Positions 54,916 through 64,000 of a stretch of 64,000 bases of DNA are shown here, piece by piece. Position numbers and translations under genes: made by a program. Each line of letters opens with the position of its first letter. The first letter of the stretch is position 1. The notes beneath the pieces are model-generated. The model was not told the origin of the DNA. It did not search any database and worked only from the letters and a program-made list of their open reading frames with translations. The DNA is from an uncultured Desulfobacter sp. (GTDB lineage: Bacteria > Desulfobacterota > Desulfobacteria > Desulfobacterales > Desulfobacteraceae), in contig NZ_OY762229.1 of the NCBI RefSeq assembly GCF_963665355.1, forward strand, positions 2,976,001 to 3,040,000, in the 5' to 3' direction.

Positions 54916-55389
54916 ATGGATGTAACGCTTGTCAATCCGTTCATTGAAGGGACTCTACACATTCTTAACACCACTGCCTTAGTGAAAGTAAAACCACAGC
55001 CGCCTTTTTTAAAAGAAAATACCGTTCATCATGGTGATATTTCAGGGCTTTTGACCGTTGAAGGAGATCTGGAAGCAACGGTTGCGATCTCTTTTACTGA
55101 AAAAAGTATATTAGGCATTGTCTCTGCCATGTTCGGTGAAGAAATGACTGAAATTAATGAAGAAATAACAGATGCTGTGGGGGAGATAAGTAACATGGTG
55201 GCAGGGCATGTTACTACAAAAATAGGTGAACTAGGAAAAAAAGTAAAAGTAAAATTCGTCAAGGTTGTGGCCGGTCAAGGTGAAGAAATTTTACATACCC
55301 AGGCCGGAAGTCATGTTATCTGTATTCCCTTTCGTACTACTAAGGGCAAGGTGTTACTTGAAGTTTGTTATGCAGATCAAAGCTCATGA
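54916..55389 (+). CDS. CheX-family chemotaxis phosphatase
   Basis: 157 residues: MDVTLVNPFIEGTLHILNT, ISGLLTVEGDLEATVAISF and the key motif EITDAVGEISNMVAGHVTT, with the Glu and Asn residues used by CheC/CheX phosphatases to dephosphorylate CheY. No other chemotaxis gene is adjacent, so it may act on a stand-alone receiver protein. It is divergent from hup. Confidence 0.88.
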   Translation: MDVTLVNPFIEGTLHILNTTALVKVKPQPPFLKENTVHHGDISGLLTVEGDLEATVAISFTEKSILGIVSAMFGEEMTEINEEITDAVGEISNMVAGHVTTKIGELGKKVKVKFVKVVAGQGEEILHTQAGSHVICIPFRTTKGKVLLEVCYADQSS

Positions 55390-55484
55390 TCGAAATTTTT
55401 TAAATATTAGGATTTTGGACCTATGAGGTGGTGCTGAAATTTTAACCATGAGCCTGATGGTCTGTGTTTTGGTTTGGTGGGATG

Positions 55485-56867
55485 TTAGACCAATGGCATA
55501 TTTGCGTTGTACCAGGCAAATACGCCGCCTGCCAGGGATTTTATATTGCTGAAGCCCTGGTCTTTAAGAAAGCCTGCTGCGATATTCGACCGGTACCCGC
55601 TGCCGCATTGCAGAACAATTTCCCGGTTTTTGTCTACTTGGGGTTTTTTATGGTCTAAAATGTCGGTTAGGGGAAAGTGGACAGCTTGTTCGATGTGGCC
55701 GTTATTCCACTCAGACATGGTGCGAACATCCAAAATCAAAGGCCCATCCGGACCGATTCTGTCCTGGAGTTGCCGGGGGGAAATTTGGGCCAGTTGATCC
55801 ACGGGTCTGCCACTCATGAGCCACGCATTTATGCCGCCTGAAAGATATCCCAGAACAGCATCATAGCCTATACGGTGAAGTTCTGTGAGCATCCGGTCAT
55901 ATGCATCCCGGTTATCCACCACCAGCAGCAGTTCAGTGCCCGGGTCTATGACCATTCCCACCCAGTTGGCCAGCTGTTTTTCAAAGCCGATGTTGATACT
56001 GCCCGGAATGTGGAATCCGCCATATGCGGCACTGTCACGGGTGTCCATGACCAGAGTTGTGTCATCTTCCATCAGTTCCTGAAACTGGTCTGGTGTCAGT
56101 CTTCTATCCAGGGTGCAGGCATCCAGCAGGTTTGCCCCTTTTCTATTCGTTGATATGATATATGAAAAGCTTTTGGGCCGGGCCGGGAAGGCAGACATGA
56201 TATCCTGCTTAAACGCCTCAAAAGAATCAAACTTCAGCATGTGATTGGCGCTGCGTTCATATCCCAGTGTGGAGCTTTTTTTGGCACTCATTCCCCTGCC
56301 GCAAAGAGAGCCTTCTCCATGGGCCGGATAGACTTCAAGGTAGTCGGGGTAGGCCGCAAGGGTTTTGTACAGGCTGTTGTAAAGATTTTCAACCTGTTCG
56401 TCCAGAATCTCGGCTCCGGGAAGGTCTGGTCGTCCAATATCTCCTACAAATAGAAGGTCTCCGGTCAAAATAATTTCCGGTTTATCAGAACGTCCTGTGT
56501 CCGTGACCACCAGGGAGATGGAATTGGGTGTGTGTCCAGGCGTATGCAGCACTTCCACTTTTGCGTTCCCAAGAATGAATACATCACCTTGTTCAATGCC
56601 TTTGTGTGCATAACTGATTTCCACACTGTCATTAATATATATATCTGCTCCCGTGGCCGCGCTCAATTCTTGGTCTCCCGAAATATGGTCTGCATGGAGA
56701 TGGGTATTGACAATATGGGTGATACGCATTCCTTCCTGGTAGGCAATATCCAGATAGTCCTGAATATCTCTTTTGGGATCTATCACCATCATCTGTTTGG
56801 CCGCAGGGCAACCGATACAATAGGACAGGCACCCCAGGCCTTTGACTGAAATCTGGTTAAAATACAT
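55485..56867 (-). CDS. MBL-fold persulfide dioxygenase-like protein with two rhodanese domains
   Basis: 460 residues. Residues 1-240 are a metallo-beta-lactamase domain with THLHADH, HTPGHTPNSI, TGDLLFVGDIGRPDL and YPAHGEGS, the single-iron layout of ETHE1/CstB persulfide dioxygenases. Two rhodanese domains follow. The first (about 265-360) ends DNRDAYDRM and lacks a catalytic Cys; the second (about 370-460) has VLQCGSGYRSN with the Cys. It probably oxidises or transfers persulfide sulfur. It lies beside a peroxiredoxin gene and near a DsrE-like gene. Confidence 0.9.
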   Translation of the reverse strand: MYFNQISVKGLGCLSYCIGCPAAKQMMVIDPKRDIQDYLDIAYQEGMRITHIVNTHLHADHISGDQELSAATGADIYINDSVEISYAHKGIEQGDVFILGNAKVEVLHTPGHTPNSISLVVTDTGRSDKPEIILTGDLLFVGDIGRPDLPGAEILDEQVENLYNSLYKTLAAYPDYLEVYPAHGEGSLCGRGMSAKKSSTLGYERSANHMLKFDSFEAFKQDIMSAFPARPKSFSYIISTNRKGANLLDACTLDRRLTPDQFQELMEDDTTLVMDTRDSAAYGGFHIPGSINIGFEKQLANWVGMVIDPGTELLLVVDNRDAYDRMLTELHRIGYDAVLGYLSGGINAWLMSGRPVDQLAQISPRQLQDRIGPDGPLILDVRTMSEWNNGHIEQAVHFPLTDILDHKKPQVDKNREIVLQCGSGYRSNIAAGFLKDQGFSNIKSLAGGVFAWYNANMPLV

Positions 56868-56998
56868 GGTACAGGTCTCCTTTTGACGTGAATTTTTTGA
56901 AAAGATGTATGGCTATGTAGTGATAATGGTGTGTTCATGCCACAGAATGGCCCGGAAAATCAGGTAACTTTCCGGGCCTGGACTAAAACTGAAGTGCA

Positions 56999-57646
56999 TT
57001 ATAGGGCTTTGTGACAAAACCACCAGTCATAGCCATCATATTGACTCAGCCTTTGGGCTGCCTCTTTTTGTGACTTGGGCGGAGGAATGATGACCCGGTC
57101 CTTGATCAATTCATTCTCAGGCCAGTTGGCCGGCATGGCGACCCCGTTCTGGTCTGATGTGATCAACGCCTTTGTGGCCCGTACAATTTCATCCATATTT
57201 CTGCCTATTTCCTGGGGATAATATAGAATCAGGCGCAGCTTGCTTTCAGGGTCAACCACAAATACCGCTCTGACAGTATTGGTCCCTTTGCCTGGGTGGA
57301 GCATGCCTAACTTGTTTGCAATTGAGTCGTTGGCGGCAATGACGGGAAATGTGATTTCGATGTTTAGTTTTTCCTTGATCCATTCAATCCATTTAATGTG
57401 GCTGAACACTTGATCCACTGACATGCCGATGAGCTTTACCCCCATCTTTTCAAACTGGTTCGCACGACTCTGAAATCCTGCGAATTCCGTGGTGCACACC
57501 GGGGTAAAATCCGCCGGATGGCTGAAAAGAACAAACCATTTTCCTTTCATGTCGTTGGGTAAGTTCATGGGGCCATGGGTAGTGACTACGTTCATTTGCG
57601 GGAATTCATCTCCAAGAAGGGGTAGTCCTGTGTTTTGCTGTTCCAT
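56999..57646 (-). CDS. 1-Cys peroxiredoxin (Prx6 type)
   Basis: 215 residues from ATG 57646, behind AAGGAG. The peroxidatic cysteine is in [16 protein letters not shown]. The Prx6-specific C-terminal extension ([17 protein letters not shown]...) is present, and a further cysteine lies near the end (WWFCHKAL). It reduces peroxides. Longer readings upstream lack a start signal. Confidence 0.92.
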   Translation of the reverse strand: MEQQNTGLPLLGDEFPQMNVVTTHGPMNLPNDMKGKWFVLFSHPADFTPVCTTEFAGFQSRANQFEKMGVKLIGMSVDQVFSHIKWIEWIKEKLNIEITFPVIAANDSIANKLGMLHPGKGTNTVRAVFVVDPESKLRLILYYPQEIGRNMDEIVRATKALITSDQNGVAMPANWPENELIKDRVIIPPPKSQKEAAQRLSQYDGYDWWFCHKAL

Positions 57647-58139
57647 GTTTGTTTCTCCTTTTTTAGGTAGATTAACTTTGTTGAATAGTTTAACGTAGGA
57701 GCTGATTGTTGCAATGCACTGGTCTTGCATGAATAATTTTCACTGTACAAAAATCTATTTACGGATATCTATATGTATATGCCGTGTGCATATGTCGTGC
57801 CAATTTCGTTTGGCTTTGCCCGATTGAAATTTATTCCAAATGGTTAGGTGTAATTCCATGGAAATTTTTAATTTGTGTAATTGTAGAAAGTATATGCAAT
57901 CAAAGAAAAATTGTATCTCTTAGACATAATTTGAGACAGTAAATAAATCACTTGTGTGCCAATTTGTGTGTCGTAGTTAATAGTGTCCAAAATATTAAAT
58001 GATCCTGGCAAGATCGGCTTCTTCCCAGAAACTTTGGTCTAAGGTGAGTTTTTTTGCAACCGGTTCAAGTTAAGGTAGCAGGTCTCCAGGGTGTTGTGGG
58101 TCACATTTAAATTAACATCCCTTAAATAAGGAGGAAATC
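57647..58139. other. Divergent intergenic region between the peroxiredoxin and DsrE-like genes
   Basis: About 490 bp, AT-rich, with no supported gene. It should hold divergent promoters. A 6-bp inverted repeat ATATGC/GCATAT lies at 57777-57793, upstream of the peroxiredoxin gene. Close to 58000-58060 the minus strand has a short coding-like frame (LTLDQSFWEEADLARII), too short to assign. Confidence 0.4.
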
Positions 58140-58499
58140 ATGACGAACAACGTTGTAATTGCATTATCCTGCGGTACTAATGATACCAATCGGGCTACAA
58201 GGGCTATTCATCTTGCGACCATCGCACATAAGGAGGGAAAAAATACCTACCTGTTCCTTCTGGACGAAGGGGTCTATCTGGCCAAAGAAGGTATCATTAC
58301 TCATGTCCGGGCGGCCACCGGTGATGTGGCGGATGATCTTTTGGCATATCTTCAGGCCCATAACGTGCCGATTTTGGTCTGTACGCCCTGTGCCAATGCC
58401 CGGCAGATTAAAGAAAATGATCTTATTGATGGTGCACGCATGGCCTCGGCGGCAGAATTTATCAACCTGTCATGTGATGCCACTGTCATCAGCCTGTAA
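58140..58499 (+). CDS. DsrE-family protein
   Basis: 119 residues: VVIALSCGTNDTNRATRAIHLATIA, YLFLLDEGVYLAKEGII, and VPILVCTPCANARQIKENDLIDGA, where C-x-x-C is the region holding the sulfur-carrying cysteine in DsrE/TusD-type proteins. The ribosome binding site is AAGGAGG. It probably carries persulfide sulfur. A dispersed repeat follows immediately. Confidence 0.85.
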   Translation: MTNNVVIALSCGTNDTNRATRAIHLATIAHKEGKNTYLFLLDEGVYLAKEGIITHVRAATGDVADDLLAYLQAHNVPILVCTPCANARQIKENDLIDGARMASAAEFINLSCDATVISL

Positions 58500-58506
58500 T
58501 TTTTTT

Positions 58507-58586
58507 AAGATATAACGAAAAATTGTGTTTGGGCGAAAAGTTGCATAGAGTGAATAGGATTGAGTGGCTTTTCGTTCAAGCACTAA
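58507..58586. repeat. Dispersed MITE/REP-like intergenic element, copy 4 (internally deleted)
   Basis: About 80 bp keeping only the two ends: left TAACGAAAAATTGTG followed by TTTGGGCGAAAAGTTGC, and right GGCTTTTCGTTCAAGCACTAA. The centre of the 150-bp form is missing. Orientation as copy 3. Its right end supplies the TAG stop codon of the minus-strand pilD (58585-58583). Confidence 0.7.
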
Positions 58587-59368
58587 TGCAGCAGGTCGAT
58601 GTACCAACGTATTAAGCCCTCTCCCCAGAAAATGTAAGTGAGTGCGCCCAAGGACAGAAACGGTCCAAATGGAATTTTTACCTGCTTTTTTTCAGATTTT
58701 TCTGATATTGCCAAGACAGTCACTCCGCCAATAGTTCCGAAGACAGACCCTGTAAACAGTGTGAAAAAAACCCCTTTTACCCCGATGGCTGCGCCAATCA
58801 TGGCTAAAAGCTTGATGTCTCCGCCCCCCATACCCTGGTGCTTGCGAAGATAGTAGTATACAAAAGCCACAAGATATAAAATGCCTCCGCCTGCCAAGAT
58901 GCCCCATACCACAGATACAAAGTCCATTTGGGGTACAAAAAGACAGGAGCTGGAAAAAATGATAATTCCGGGAAGGGACAGCTTGTCCGGGATAATCTGA
59001 TGGTCCAGGTCGATAAAAGAGATCACAATGAGCACAGAGCCGAATATAAAATAAAAAAGTGCTGCAGGCGTCAATCCGAGTTGAAAAAAAATCCCCAGGG
59101 CTAATAATCCTGTGATCAGCTCCACCAGCGGGTAGCGTAAGGAGATGGGTGCTTTACAAAATCCGCATTTCCCCTTGAGTATGAGAAAACTCATGATCGG
59201 GATATTGAAATAAAATGGAATCGGATTGTTGCATGCAGGGCAGTGGGAGGGCGGTGACACAATGGATTGACCTACCGGCATCCTGTGGATCACCACGTTG
59301 AGGAAACTGCCGATACAGGCTCCAAAAATAAAGGATATAACAGCAATAAAAGTGAATGAGGGAAACAT
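58583..59368 (-). CDS. pilD: Prepilin leader peptidase/N-methyltransferase
   Basis: 261 residues, about eight membrane helices. GSFLNVVIHRMP and the tetracysteine zinc pair CPACNNPIP and CGFCKAPIS are at the N-terminus. The two catalytic aspartate motifs are FIDLDHQIIPD and GGGDIKL. It cleaves and methylates type IV prepilins and pseudopilins. ATG 59368 follows AAGGAG. Its TAG stop lies in the end of repeat copy 4. No pilin genes are in the window. Confidence 0.93.
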   Translation of the reverse strand: MFPSFTFIAVISFIFGACIGSFLNVVIHRMPVGQSIVSPPSHCPACNNPIPFYFNIPIMSFLILKGKCGFCKAPISLRYPLVELITGLLALGIFFQLGLTPAALFYFIFGSVLIVISFIDLDHQIIPDKLSLPGIIIFSSSCLFVPQMDFVSVVWGILAGGGILYLVAFVYYYLRKHQGMGGGDIKLLAMIGAAIGVKGVFFTLFTGSVFGTIGGVTVLAISEKSEKKQVKIPFGPFLSLGALTYIFWGEGLIRWYIDLLH

Positions 59369-59612
59369 AATACTCCTTGAACAATGTACAAGATGTTTTA
59401 CTTGTATTGGGATAATTGACAGTTCCTGATAAAGAATTACAACTATCCAATGTTGAAAATATTTTTTCAAGGATATTGTAAAAATATTTTTCTGTTATAT
59501 TGTATGGACAATTTTTTTTGAAAGTATCGGATACCCTGTCGCCATGTGCCAGGGTATACCGAATATAAGATACAGGCGGTATCCATGGCCGTTATGTAAT
59601 CAAGGAGTATAA

Positions 59613-61988
59613 ATGGCAGAAGCAGATATTGATGATCTGATTGAAATAATAGAGAAAGAAGGCAATGTCGAAGAAATCCCAAAGGTGATTCCCATGATGC
59701 CGGTCCGGGATGTGGTGGTCTTCACAGACATGCTGCTTCCATTATTCGTCGGGCGGGAAAAATCCATCAAAGCCATTGAGGAGTGTGTGGAATTTGACCG
59801 GTATGTTTTTTTATCGGTCCAGAAAGACTCTGAAATGGAAAAGCCAGGTCCCTCTGATGTCTATGAGATCGGGACCATTGCCCGGGTCCAGAAGATGATC
59901 AAAATGCCTGACGGCAGGATAAAGGCGCTGGTACAGGGGATTTGTAAAGCAAAGCTTGTTGAATTTGTCCAAAAGCGTTCTTTTTTTAAGGTCCGGGTGG
60001 AGACTGTTTCTGATACTGAACCTGATTCTCTGGATATCGAAGTTGAAGCCCTGATGCGTAACGTCAAGGAAAACAGTGAAAAACTCTTAGCCCTTAAAGG
60101 TGATTTTGCAGGTGATGTGGGCGACCTGTTGTCCCATATTGCCTCCCCGGGTAAACTTGCGGATCTTGTGGCATCCAATCTCAACCTTAAGGTGGAGGAT
60201 GCCCAGTCCATTTTAGAAACCACGGATACTGTGGCACGTTTAAACCGGGTCAATGATCTTTTAGCCAGAGAACTTGATTTGTCAACGGTTCAGGCTAAAA
60301 TCCAAACCCATGTCAAAGACGAAATTTCTAAGAATCAAAGGGATTATTATCTTAGAGAGCAGGTTAAGGCCATCCATAGAGAACTTGGGGAAAGCGATGA
60401 CAAGATTGCCGAAATCGCTGAATTTAAAGAAAAAATAAAAAAATGCAAGATGCCGGAAGAGTGCGAGAAAGAAGCCTTGAAGCAGTTGACCCGCCTGGAT
60501 CAGATGCATTTCGATTCTTCCGAAGCCTCGGTGGTCAGGACGTATCTGGATTGTATTGTGGAATTGCCCTGGAGTAAAACGACTAAAGATTTCCTTGATA
60601 TAAAGAAGGCCCAGGAAATTTTAGATCAAAATCATTACGGACTGGACAAGGCCAAGGAGCGAATTCTTGAGTATTTAAGCGTGCGTAAGCTCAATCCAAA
60701 GAAAAAAGGTCAGATTATTTGCTTTGTGGGCCCTCCGGGGGTGGGTAAAACGTCACTGGGACGTGCCATTGCCAAGGCCATGAAACGCAAGTTTCATCGT
60801 GTCTCTTTGGGGGGTATCCGTGATGAGGCAGAGATTCGGGGACACCGCAGAACCTATATTGGTGCCATGCCCGGAAGAATACTACAGGGTCTTCGTCAAT
60901 GCGGCACTAAAAATCCGGTTTTTATGCTGGATGAAATTGACAAACTGGGCAATGATTTCAGAGGAGATCCATCTTCAGCACTTCTTGAAGCATTGGATCC
61001 TGAGCAGAACTCCGAGTTTTCAGACCATTACCTGAATATGCCCTTTGATCTGTCCGATGTGCTGTTTGTGCTGACAGCCAATATGGCGGACACCATTCCT
61101 TCGGCCCTGCTTGACAGAATGGAATTAATTCATATTTCAGGCTATACCCGCCAGGAAAAGGTGGTGATTGCCAAAGAACATCTTTTGCCAAGGAAGTTAA
61201 AAGATAACGGTTTGACCCGCCGTGCCATTCAATTCAGTCCCAATGCCATGGAATCCATTGTTTCCGAATATACGCTGGAAGCAGGTCTTCGGGAGCTGGA
61301 GCGCAAACTGGACTCTGTGTGCAGAAAAATTGCCCGTCAGATTGCAGAAGGGCAGAAAGGGCGGTTTGCCGTTACCTGCCAGAATTTAACCAAGTTCCTT
61401 GGGCCGCCTCAATATATAAATGAGATGGACCAGGAAGAGAGCCAGGTCGGTTTGGCCACGGGGCTTGCCTGGACCGAAGTGGGCGGGGAGCATCTCTATA
61501 TTGAAATCTCACTGTTTCCAGGCAAGGGGGAGTTGCAGCTCACCGGACAGATCGGTGAAGTTATGCAGGAATCCGCCCGGGCTGCATTGACCTATACCAA
61601 GGCCAATCAGGAAGCCCTGGGGATAGATAAAGAAGCCTTTGATGTCAATGATATCCATATCCACGTACCCGCCGGCGCCATCCCCAAGGATGGTCCTTCG
61701 GCCGGTATCGCCATTGCCACAGCCCTGGTGTCGGCGTTTACCGGTAAAAAGGTGAATAACAAGGTGGGGATGACCGGAGAAATTTCTTTGCGGGGCAGGG
61801 TGTTGCCCATAGGTGGTCTCAAGGAAAAATCTTTAGGAGCGCTGAGGGCCGGCATTAAGACCGTGATTATTCCGGAAAAAAATAAAAAGGATCTGCATGA
61901 CATTCCAAAATCTGTTAAATCCAAATTGACATTCATTTGTGTAAAGGATATCAGAGAAGTTCTGGATCTCGCCCTGGAAGAGGACTAA
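59613..61988 (+). CDS. lon: ATP-dependent Lon protease
   Basis: 791 residues. The N-terminal substrate domain (IPMMPVRDVVVFTDMLLPLFVG) and coiled coil precede AAA+ motifs (Walker A CFVGPPGVGKTSLGRAIA; Walker B VFMLDEIDKLG; sensor LTANMADTIPSAL). The C-terminal protease domain has the Ser-Lys dyad (KDGPSAGIAIATA; later GLKEKSLGALRAG). It degrades misfolded and regulatory proteins. Its stop overlaps the tsaB start by one base. Confidence 0.98.
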   Translation: MAEADIDDLIEIIEKEGNVEEIPKVIPMMPVRDVVVFTDMLLPLFVGREKSIKAIEECVEFDRYVFLSVQKDSEMEKPGPSDVYEIGTIARVQKMIKMPDGRIKALVQGICKAKLVEFVQKRSFFKVRVETVSDTEPDSLDIEVEALMRNVKENSEKLLALKGDFAGDVGDLLSHIASPGKLADLVASNLNLKVEDAQSILETTDTVARLNRVNDLLARELDLSTVQAKIQTHVKDEISKNQRDYYLREQVKAIHRELGESDDKIAEIAEFKEKIKKCKMPEECEKEALKQLTRLDQMHFDSSEASVVRTYLDCIVELPWSKTTKDFLDIKKAQEILDQNHYGLDKAKERILEYLSVRKLNPKKKGQIICFVGPPGVGKTSLGRAIAKAMKRKFHRVSLGGIRDEAEIRGHRRTYIGAMPGRILQGLRQCGTKNPVFMLDEIDKLGNDFRGDPSSALLEALDPEQNSEFSDHYLNMPFDLSDVLFVLTANMADTIPSALLDRMELIHISGYTRQEKVVIAKEHLLPRKLKDNGLTRRAIQFSPNAMESIVSEYTLEAGLRELERKLDSVCRKIARQIAEGQKGRFAVTCQNLTKFLGPPQYINEMDQEESQVGLATGLAWTEVGGEHLYIEISLFPGKGELQLTGQIGEVMQESARAALTYTKANQEALGIDKEAFDVNDIHIHVPAGAIPKDGPSAGIAIATALVSAFTGKKVNNKVGMTGEISLRGRVLPIGGLKEKSLGALRAGIKTVIIPEKNKKDLHDIPKSVKSKLTFICVKDIREVLDLALEED

Positions 61989-62683
61989 TGTATCTTTTTG
62001 CTCTGAGCACGGCAGAGCAGGGCGCAAGCCTGGCCCTATTTGAGGATAATGTCCTGGTGTTCGAATCGAGCCTGTTTAACCGGCAAACCCATTCAAAAGG
62101 GCTTCTGCCGGTAATTGAACAGGCTGTTAACACCAGGCCCGGAATGACAATTGACCGGATAGACGGATTCATTGCAGCTAGGGGGCCCGGCAGTTTCACC
62201 GGCCTGCGAATTGGTATCAGCATAATCAAAGGACTGGCCAGGGCCGTATCAAAACCCTGCGCCGGGGTTTCCAGTCTTGACGGTATTGCATTCAGGTTCT
62301 GTCATTCACAACTGCCGGTATGCGTAATGATGGATGCTAAGCGCAATGAAGTCTATACTGCGGTCTATCAGTTCCAGTATGGTAAACTCATACAAAAAAG
62401 TCCGGAAGTGGTCTGTTTGCCATCGACGGCTGTTGACCAGGCCGGAGTCTCTGCGCTGTTTGTCGGATCAGGATCAAAGGTCTACCGGGACATGATCTGC
62501 AGACAGACCCAGGGCAAAGCTGTGTTTTCTTACCCGGCCATGGACGGGATCAGTGCCAGTGCACTGGTGATTTCCGCGGTATCGGATAACGGTGTGTTTG
62601 ATTTTGAAAATCACCCCTTGCACCCCGTTTATCTAAGAAAATCCGATGCCCAGATCCATTTTGAAGGGAAAACAGGCGCTTGA
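61988..62683 (+). CDS. tsaB: tRNA threonylcarbamoyladenosine biosynthesis protein TsaB
   Basis: 231 residues: MYLFALSTAEQGASLALFED, RIDGFIAARGPGSFTGLRIGI, IKGLARAVSKPCAGVSSLDGI and VMMDAKRNEVYTAVY, all TsaB/YeaZ signatures. It acts with TsaD and TsaE to make t6A37 in tRNA. The ATG uses the final A of the lon stop codon (TAATG), so the genes are coupled. Confidence 0.93.
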   Translation: MYLFALSTAEQGASLALFEDNVLVFESSLFNRQTHSKGLLPVIEQAVNTRPGMTIDRIDGFIAARGPGSFTGLRIGISIIKGLARAVSKPCAGVSSLDGIAFRFCHSQLPVCVMMDAKRNEVYTAVYQFQYGKLIQKSPEVVCLPSTAVDQAGVSALFVGSGSKVYRDMICRQTQGKAVFSYPAMDGISASALVISAVSDNGVFDFENHPLHPVYLRKSDAQIHFEGKTGA

Positions 62684-62740
62684 CAATATCTTTGTATACT
62701 TGTTATAAATAACAGGTTTTGTTGTTTAGGTAGGGGGGAT

Positions 62741-63403
62741 ATGGATAGTTCTAAATGGCCGGCAAAGGCAGTTCTTCCCATTGCCATGCCAGGTGTTAAG
62801 TACGTCGTTGCAGCCATCCTTGTTACAGGGATGCTTTTTTATTTAGGGTGTCTGAAAACAGGGTTTCTGGCGCTGCTGGCCACTGTGTTTATTACCTGGT
62901 TTTTCAGAGATCCTGAACGTATGGTGCCTGAAGATAAAGATCTTATGGTATCTCCGGCAGACGGAAAGGTGATTGTTGTGCAGCGTGTTGCCCAATGCGA
63001 ATACCTGGAAGATCCTTGTCAAAAGGTCAGTATTTTTATGAATGTATTCAATGTTCATGTCAATCGTATCCCTTTCAGAGGTATGATTGAAAAAGTTCAA
63101 TATCATCCGGGTAAATTTGTAAACGCATCTTTTGATAAAGCAAGTGTTCACAATGAACGCAATGCACTGGTCATCAAAACGGATGATGACCGTCGTTACG
63201 CATGTGTTCAGATTGCAGGACTCATTGCCCGTCGTATTGTAAACTGCGTGGAAACCAGTGAGTATGTTCACAAAGGTGACCGCTACGGTATGATTCAATT
63301 TGGATCCCGCTTGGATCTTTACCTTCCCATGGACTTTGATGTCCTTGTTAAACCCGGGGACAAAACAAGTGCCGGAACTAGTGTTATCGGTCGTATGCGC
63401 TGA
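62741..63403 (+). CDS. psd: Phosphatidylserine decarboxylase (short, archaeal/anaerobe type)
   Basis: 220 residues. It has an N-terminal membrane-associated segment (YVVAAILVTGMLFYLG), WFFRDPERMVPEDKDLMVSPADGKV, SIFMNVFNVHVNRIP and a C-terminal AGTSVIGRM, with the serine that self-cleaves to give the pyruvoyl group. It forms phosphatidylethanolamine. The ribosome binding site is AGGGGG. Confidence 0.92.
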   Translation: MDSSKWPAKAVLPIAMPGVKYVVAAILVTGMLFYLGCLKTGFLALLATVFITWFFRDPERMVPEDKDLMVSPADGKVIVVQRVAQCEYLEDPCQKVSIFMNVFNVHVNRIPFRGMIEKVQYHPGKFVNASFDKASVHNERNALVIKTDDDRRYACVQIAGLIARRIVNCVETSEYVHKGDRYGMIQFGSRLDLYLPMDFDVLVKPGDKTSAGTSVIGRMR

Positions 63404-63483
63404 TTAAAAAAAGACAAGGTGTCAGCGCACTGATATATATCAATTAAAAATTACGTAAAAAATTATGGAGTAAAAGTTAAATT

Positions 63484-63951
63484 TTGGACCAGATACCTGT
63501 AACAAAACAAGGTTTCACGGCCTTGAAAAAAGAACTGGAAAAATTAAAAACAGTGGATCGTCCTGAGATAATTAAAGCCATTGAAGTGGCCAGGGCCCAT
63601 GGCGACCTGTCTGAAAATGCTGAGTATCATGCTGCAAAGGAGCGCCAGTCTTTTATTGAAGGGCGGATCGGTGAGCTTTCATACAAGATCGGAAATGCCA
63701 AAGTCATAGATCCCGCCACTGTGACTAAGGATGTAGTCAGGTTTGCCAGCCGTGTTCTTGTTGAGAATCTGGATACTGAAGAAGAACAGGAATACATGAT
63801 TGTCGGTGAAGATGAGGCTGATATTAAAAAAGGCAAAATTTCTGTATCTTCCCCCCTTGGTTCTGCTCTGATAGGAAAAGTACCCGGCGATGAAGCCATT
63901 GTCCAGGCACCGGGTGGAAAGCGCATTTATGAGGTTGTTGATATTCTTTGA
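63484..63951 (+). CDS. greA: Transcription elongation factor GreA
   Basis: 155 residues from a TTG start: DQIPVTKQGFTALKKELEKLK, the coiled-coil tip VARAHGDLSENAEYHAAKERQS with its acidic residues, and the C-terminal FKBP-like part ending GGKRIYEVVDIL. It stimulates transcript cleavage in backtracked RNA polymerase. TTG 63484 follows GGAG at 63464-63467. The remaining 49 bases of the window hold no gene. Confidence 0.95.
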   Translation: MDQIPVTKQGFTALKKELEKLKTVDRPEIIKAIEVARAHGDLSENAEYHAAKERQSFIEGRIGELSYKIGNAKVIDPATVTKDVVRFASRVLVENLDTEEEQEYMIVGEDEADIKKGKISVSSPLGSALIGKVPGDEAIVQAPGGKRIYEVVDIL

Positions 63952-64000
63952 TTGGTTGTTCGTTAAACTGATTGTCAGGATTGCAGTAAAATTTTAGAAA

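Noticed and set aside
58000-58060. Minus-strand coding-like fragment (LTLDQSFWEEADLARII)
   Set aside because: Too short, without start or ribosome binding site; no family can be assigned.

Overview
The window reads as chromosome of a Gram-negative, strictly or mainly anaerobic member of the Desulfobacterota, probably Desulfobacteraceae. This rests on protein flavour and gene content (multiheme cytochromes c, hybrid cluster protein, rhodanese/DsrE/persulfide enzymes, a GroESL-Tol-Pal-Ruv housekeeping block, outer-membrane lipoproteins), not on a marker gene; no rRNA is present.

Layout. 1-1.6 kb: the 5' part of a minus-strand cas3, preceded by one orphan degenerate CRISPR repeat (type I-C-like), an inverted repeat, a 24-codon ORF and a decayed IS91-family transposase. 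1.8-7 kb: a nitrogen-oxide module with a PAS protein, a NapC/NrfH-like tetraheme cytochrome and a HAO-like octaheme cytochrome, convergent with hcp, which has a perfect FNR-type palindrome upstream. It is followed by a cupin gene and a truncated amidotransferase gene. 7.1-10 kb: debris (ISAzo13 transposase remnant, MFS and GGDEF fragments) around a secreted hypothetical protein and a PEP-CTERM zinc protease. 10-16.3 kb: a hydroxyacid uptake and oxidation operon (GntR regulator, TRAP transporter DctPQM, GlcD/GlcF-like oxidase) with a shared putative operator. 16.5-28.5 kb: mixed metabolic and envelope genes (B12/radical SAM protein, rhodanese-ferritin fusion, threonine degradation tdh-kbl, selO, ychJ, DsrE-like protein, a response-regulator GGDEF protein, VWA-OmpA lipoprotein, BON protein).

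29-33.4 kb holds the most unusual locus: a 1099-residue protein of the class 1 'unknown group' reverse transcriptase type (defence-associated RT, DRT1/UG1/UG5-like) in an operon with a separate nitrilase-superfamily protein. The RT fold motifs are recognisable but the catalytic YxDD is FGSE and the motif A aspartate appears to be serine, whereas the nitrilase Glu-Lys-Cys triad is intact. A perfect 26-bp inverted repeat lies just upstream, and tRNA-Ser(GGA) flanks the region.

34-64 kb is a dense conserved block: trmN6-like, dciA-like, hflKC, a 31-codon COX24-type basic protein with a TTG start, fmdB, groESL, tolQRAB-pal-cpoB, ruvCAB, an L,D-transpeptidase, bactofilin, rplM-rpsI, an exonuclease I-like gene, pilZ, hup, cheX, a persulfide/peroxide group (MBL-rhodanese, Prx6, DsrE-like), pilD, lon, tsaB, psd and greA.

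A dispersed intergenic element of about 150 bp with 18-bp terminal inverted repeats occurs four times (about 23.8, 43.0, 44.6 and 58.5 kb). At three sites the stop codon (TAG) of the neighbouring gene lies inside the element's terminus, and two copies split the Tol-Pal operon. All homology statements are from reading the sequence; no database search was possible.
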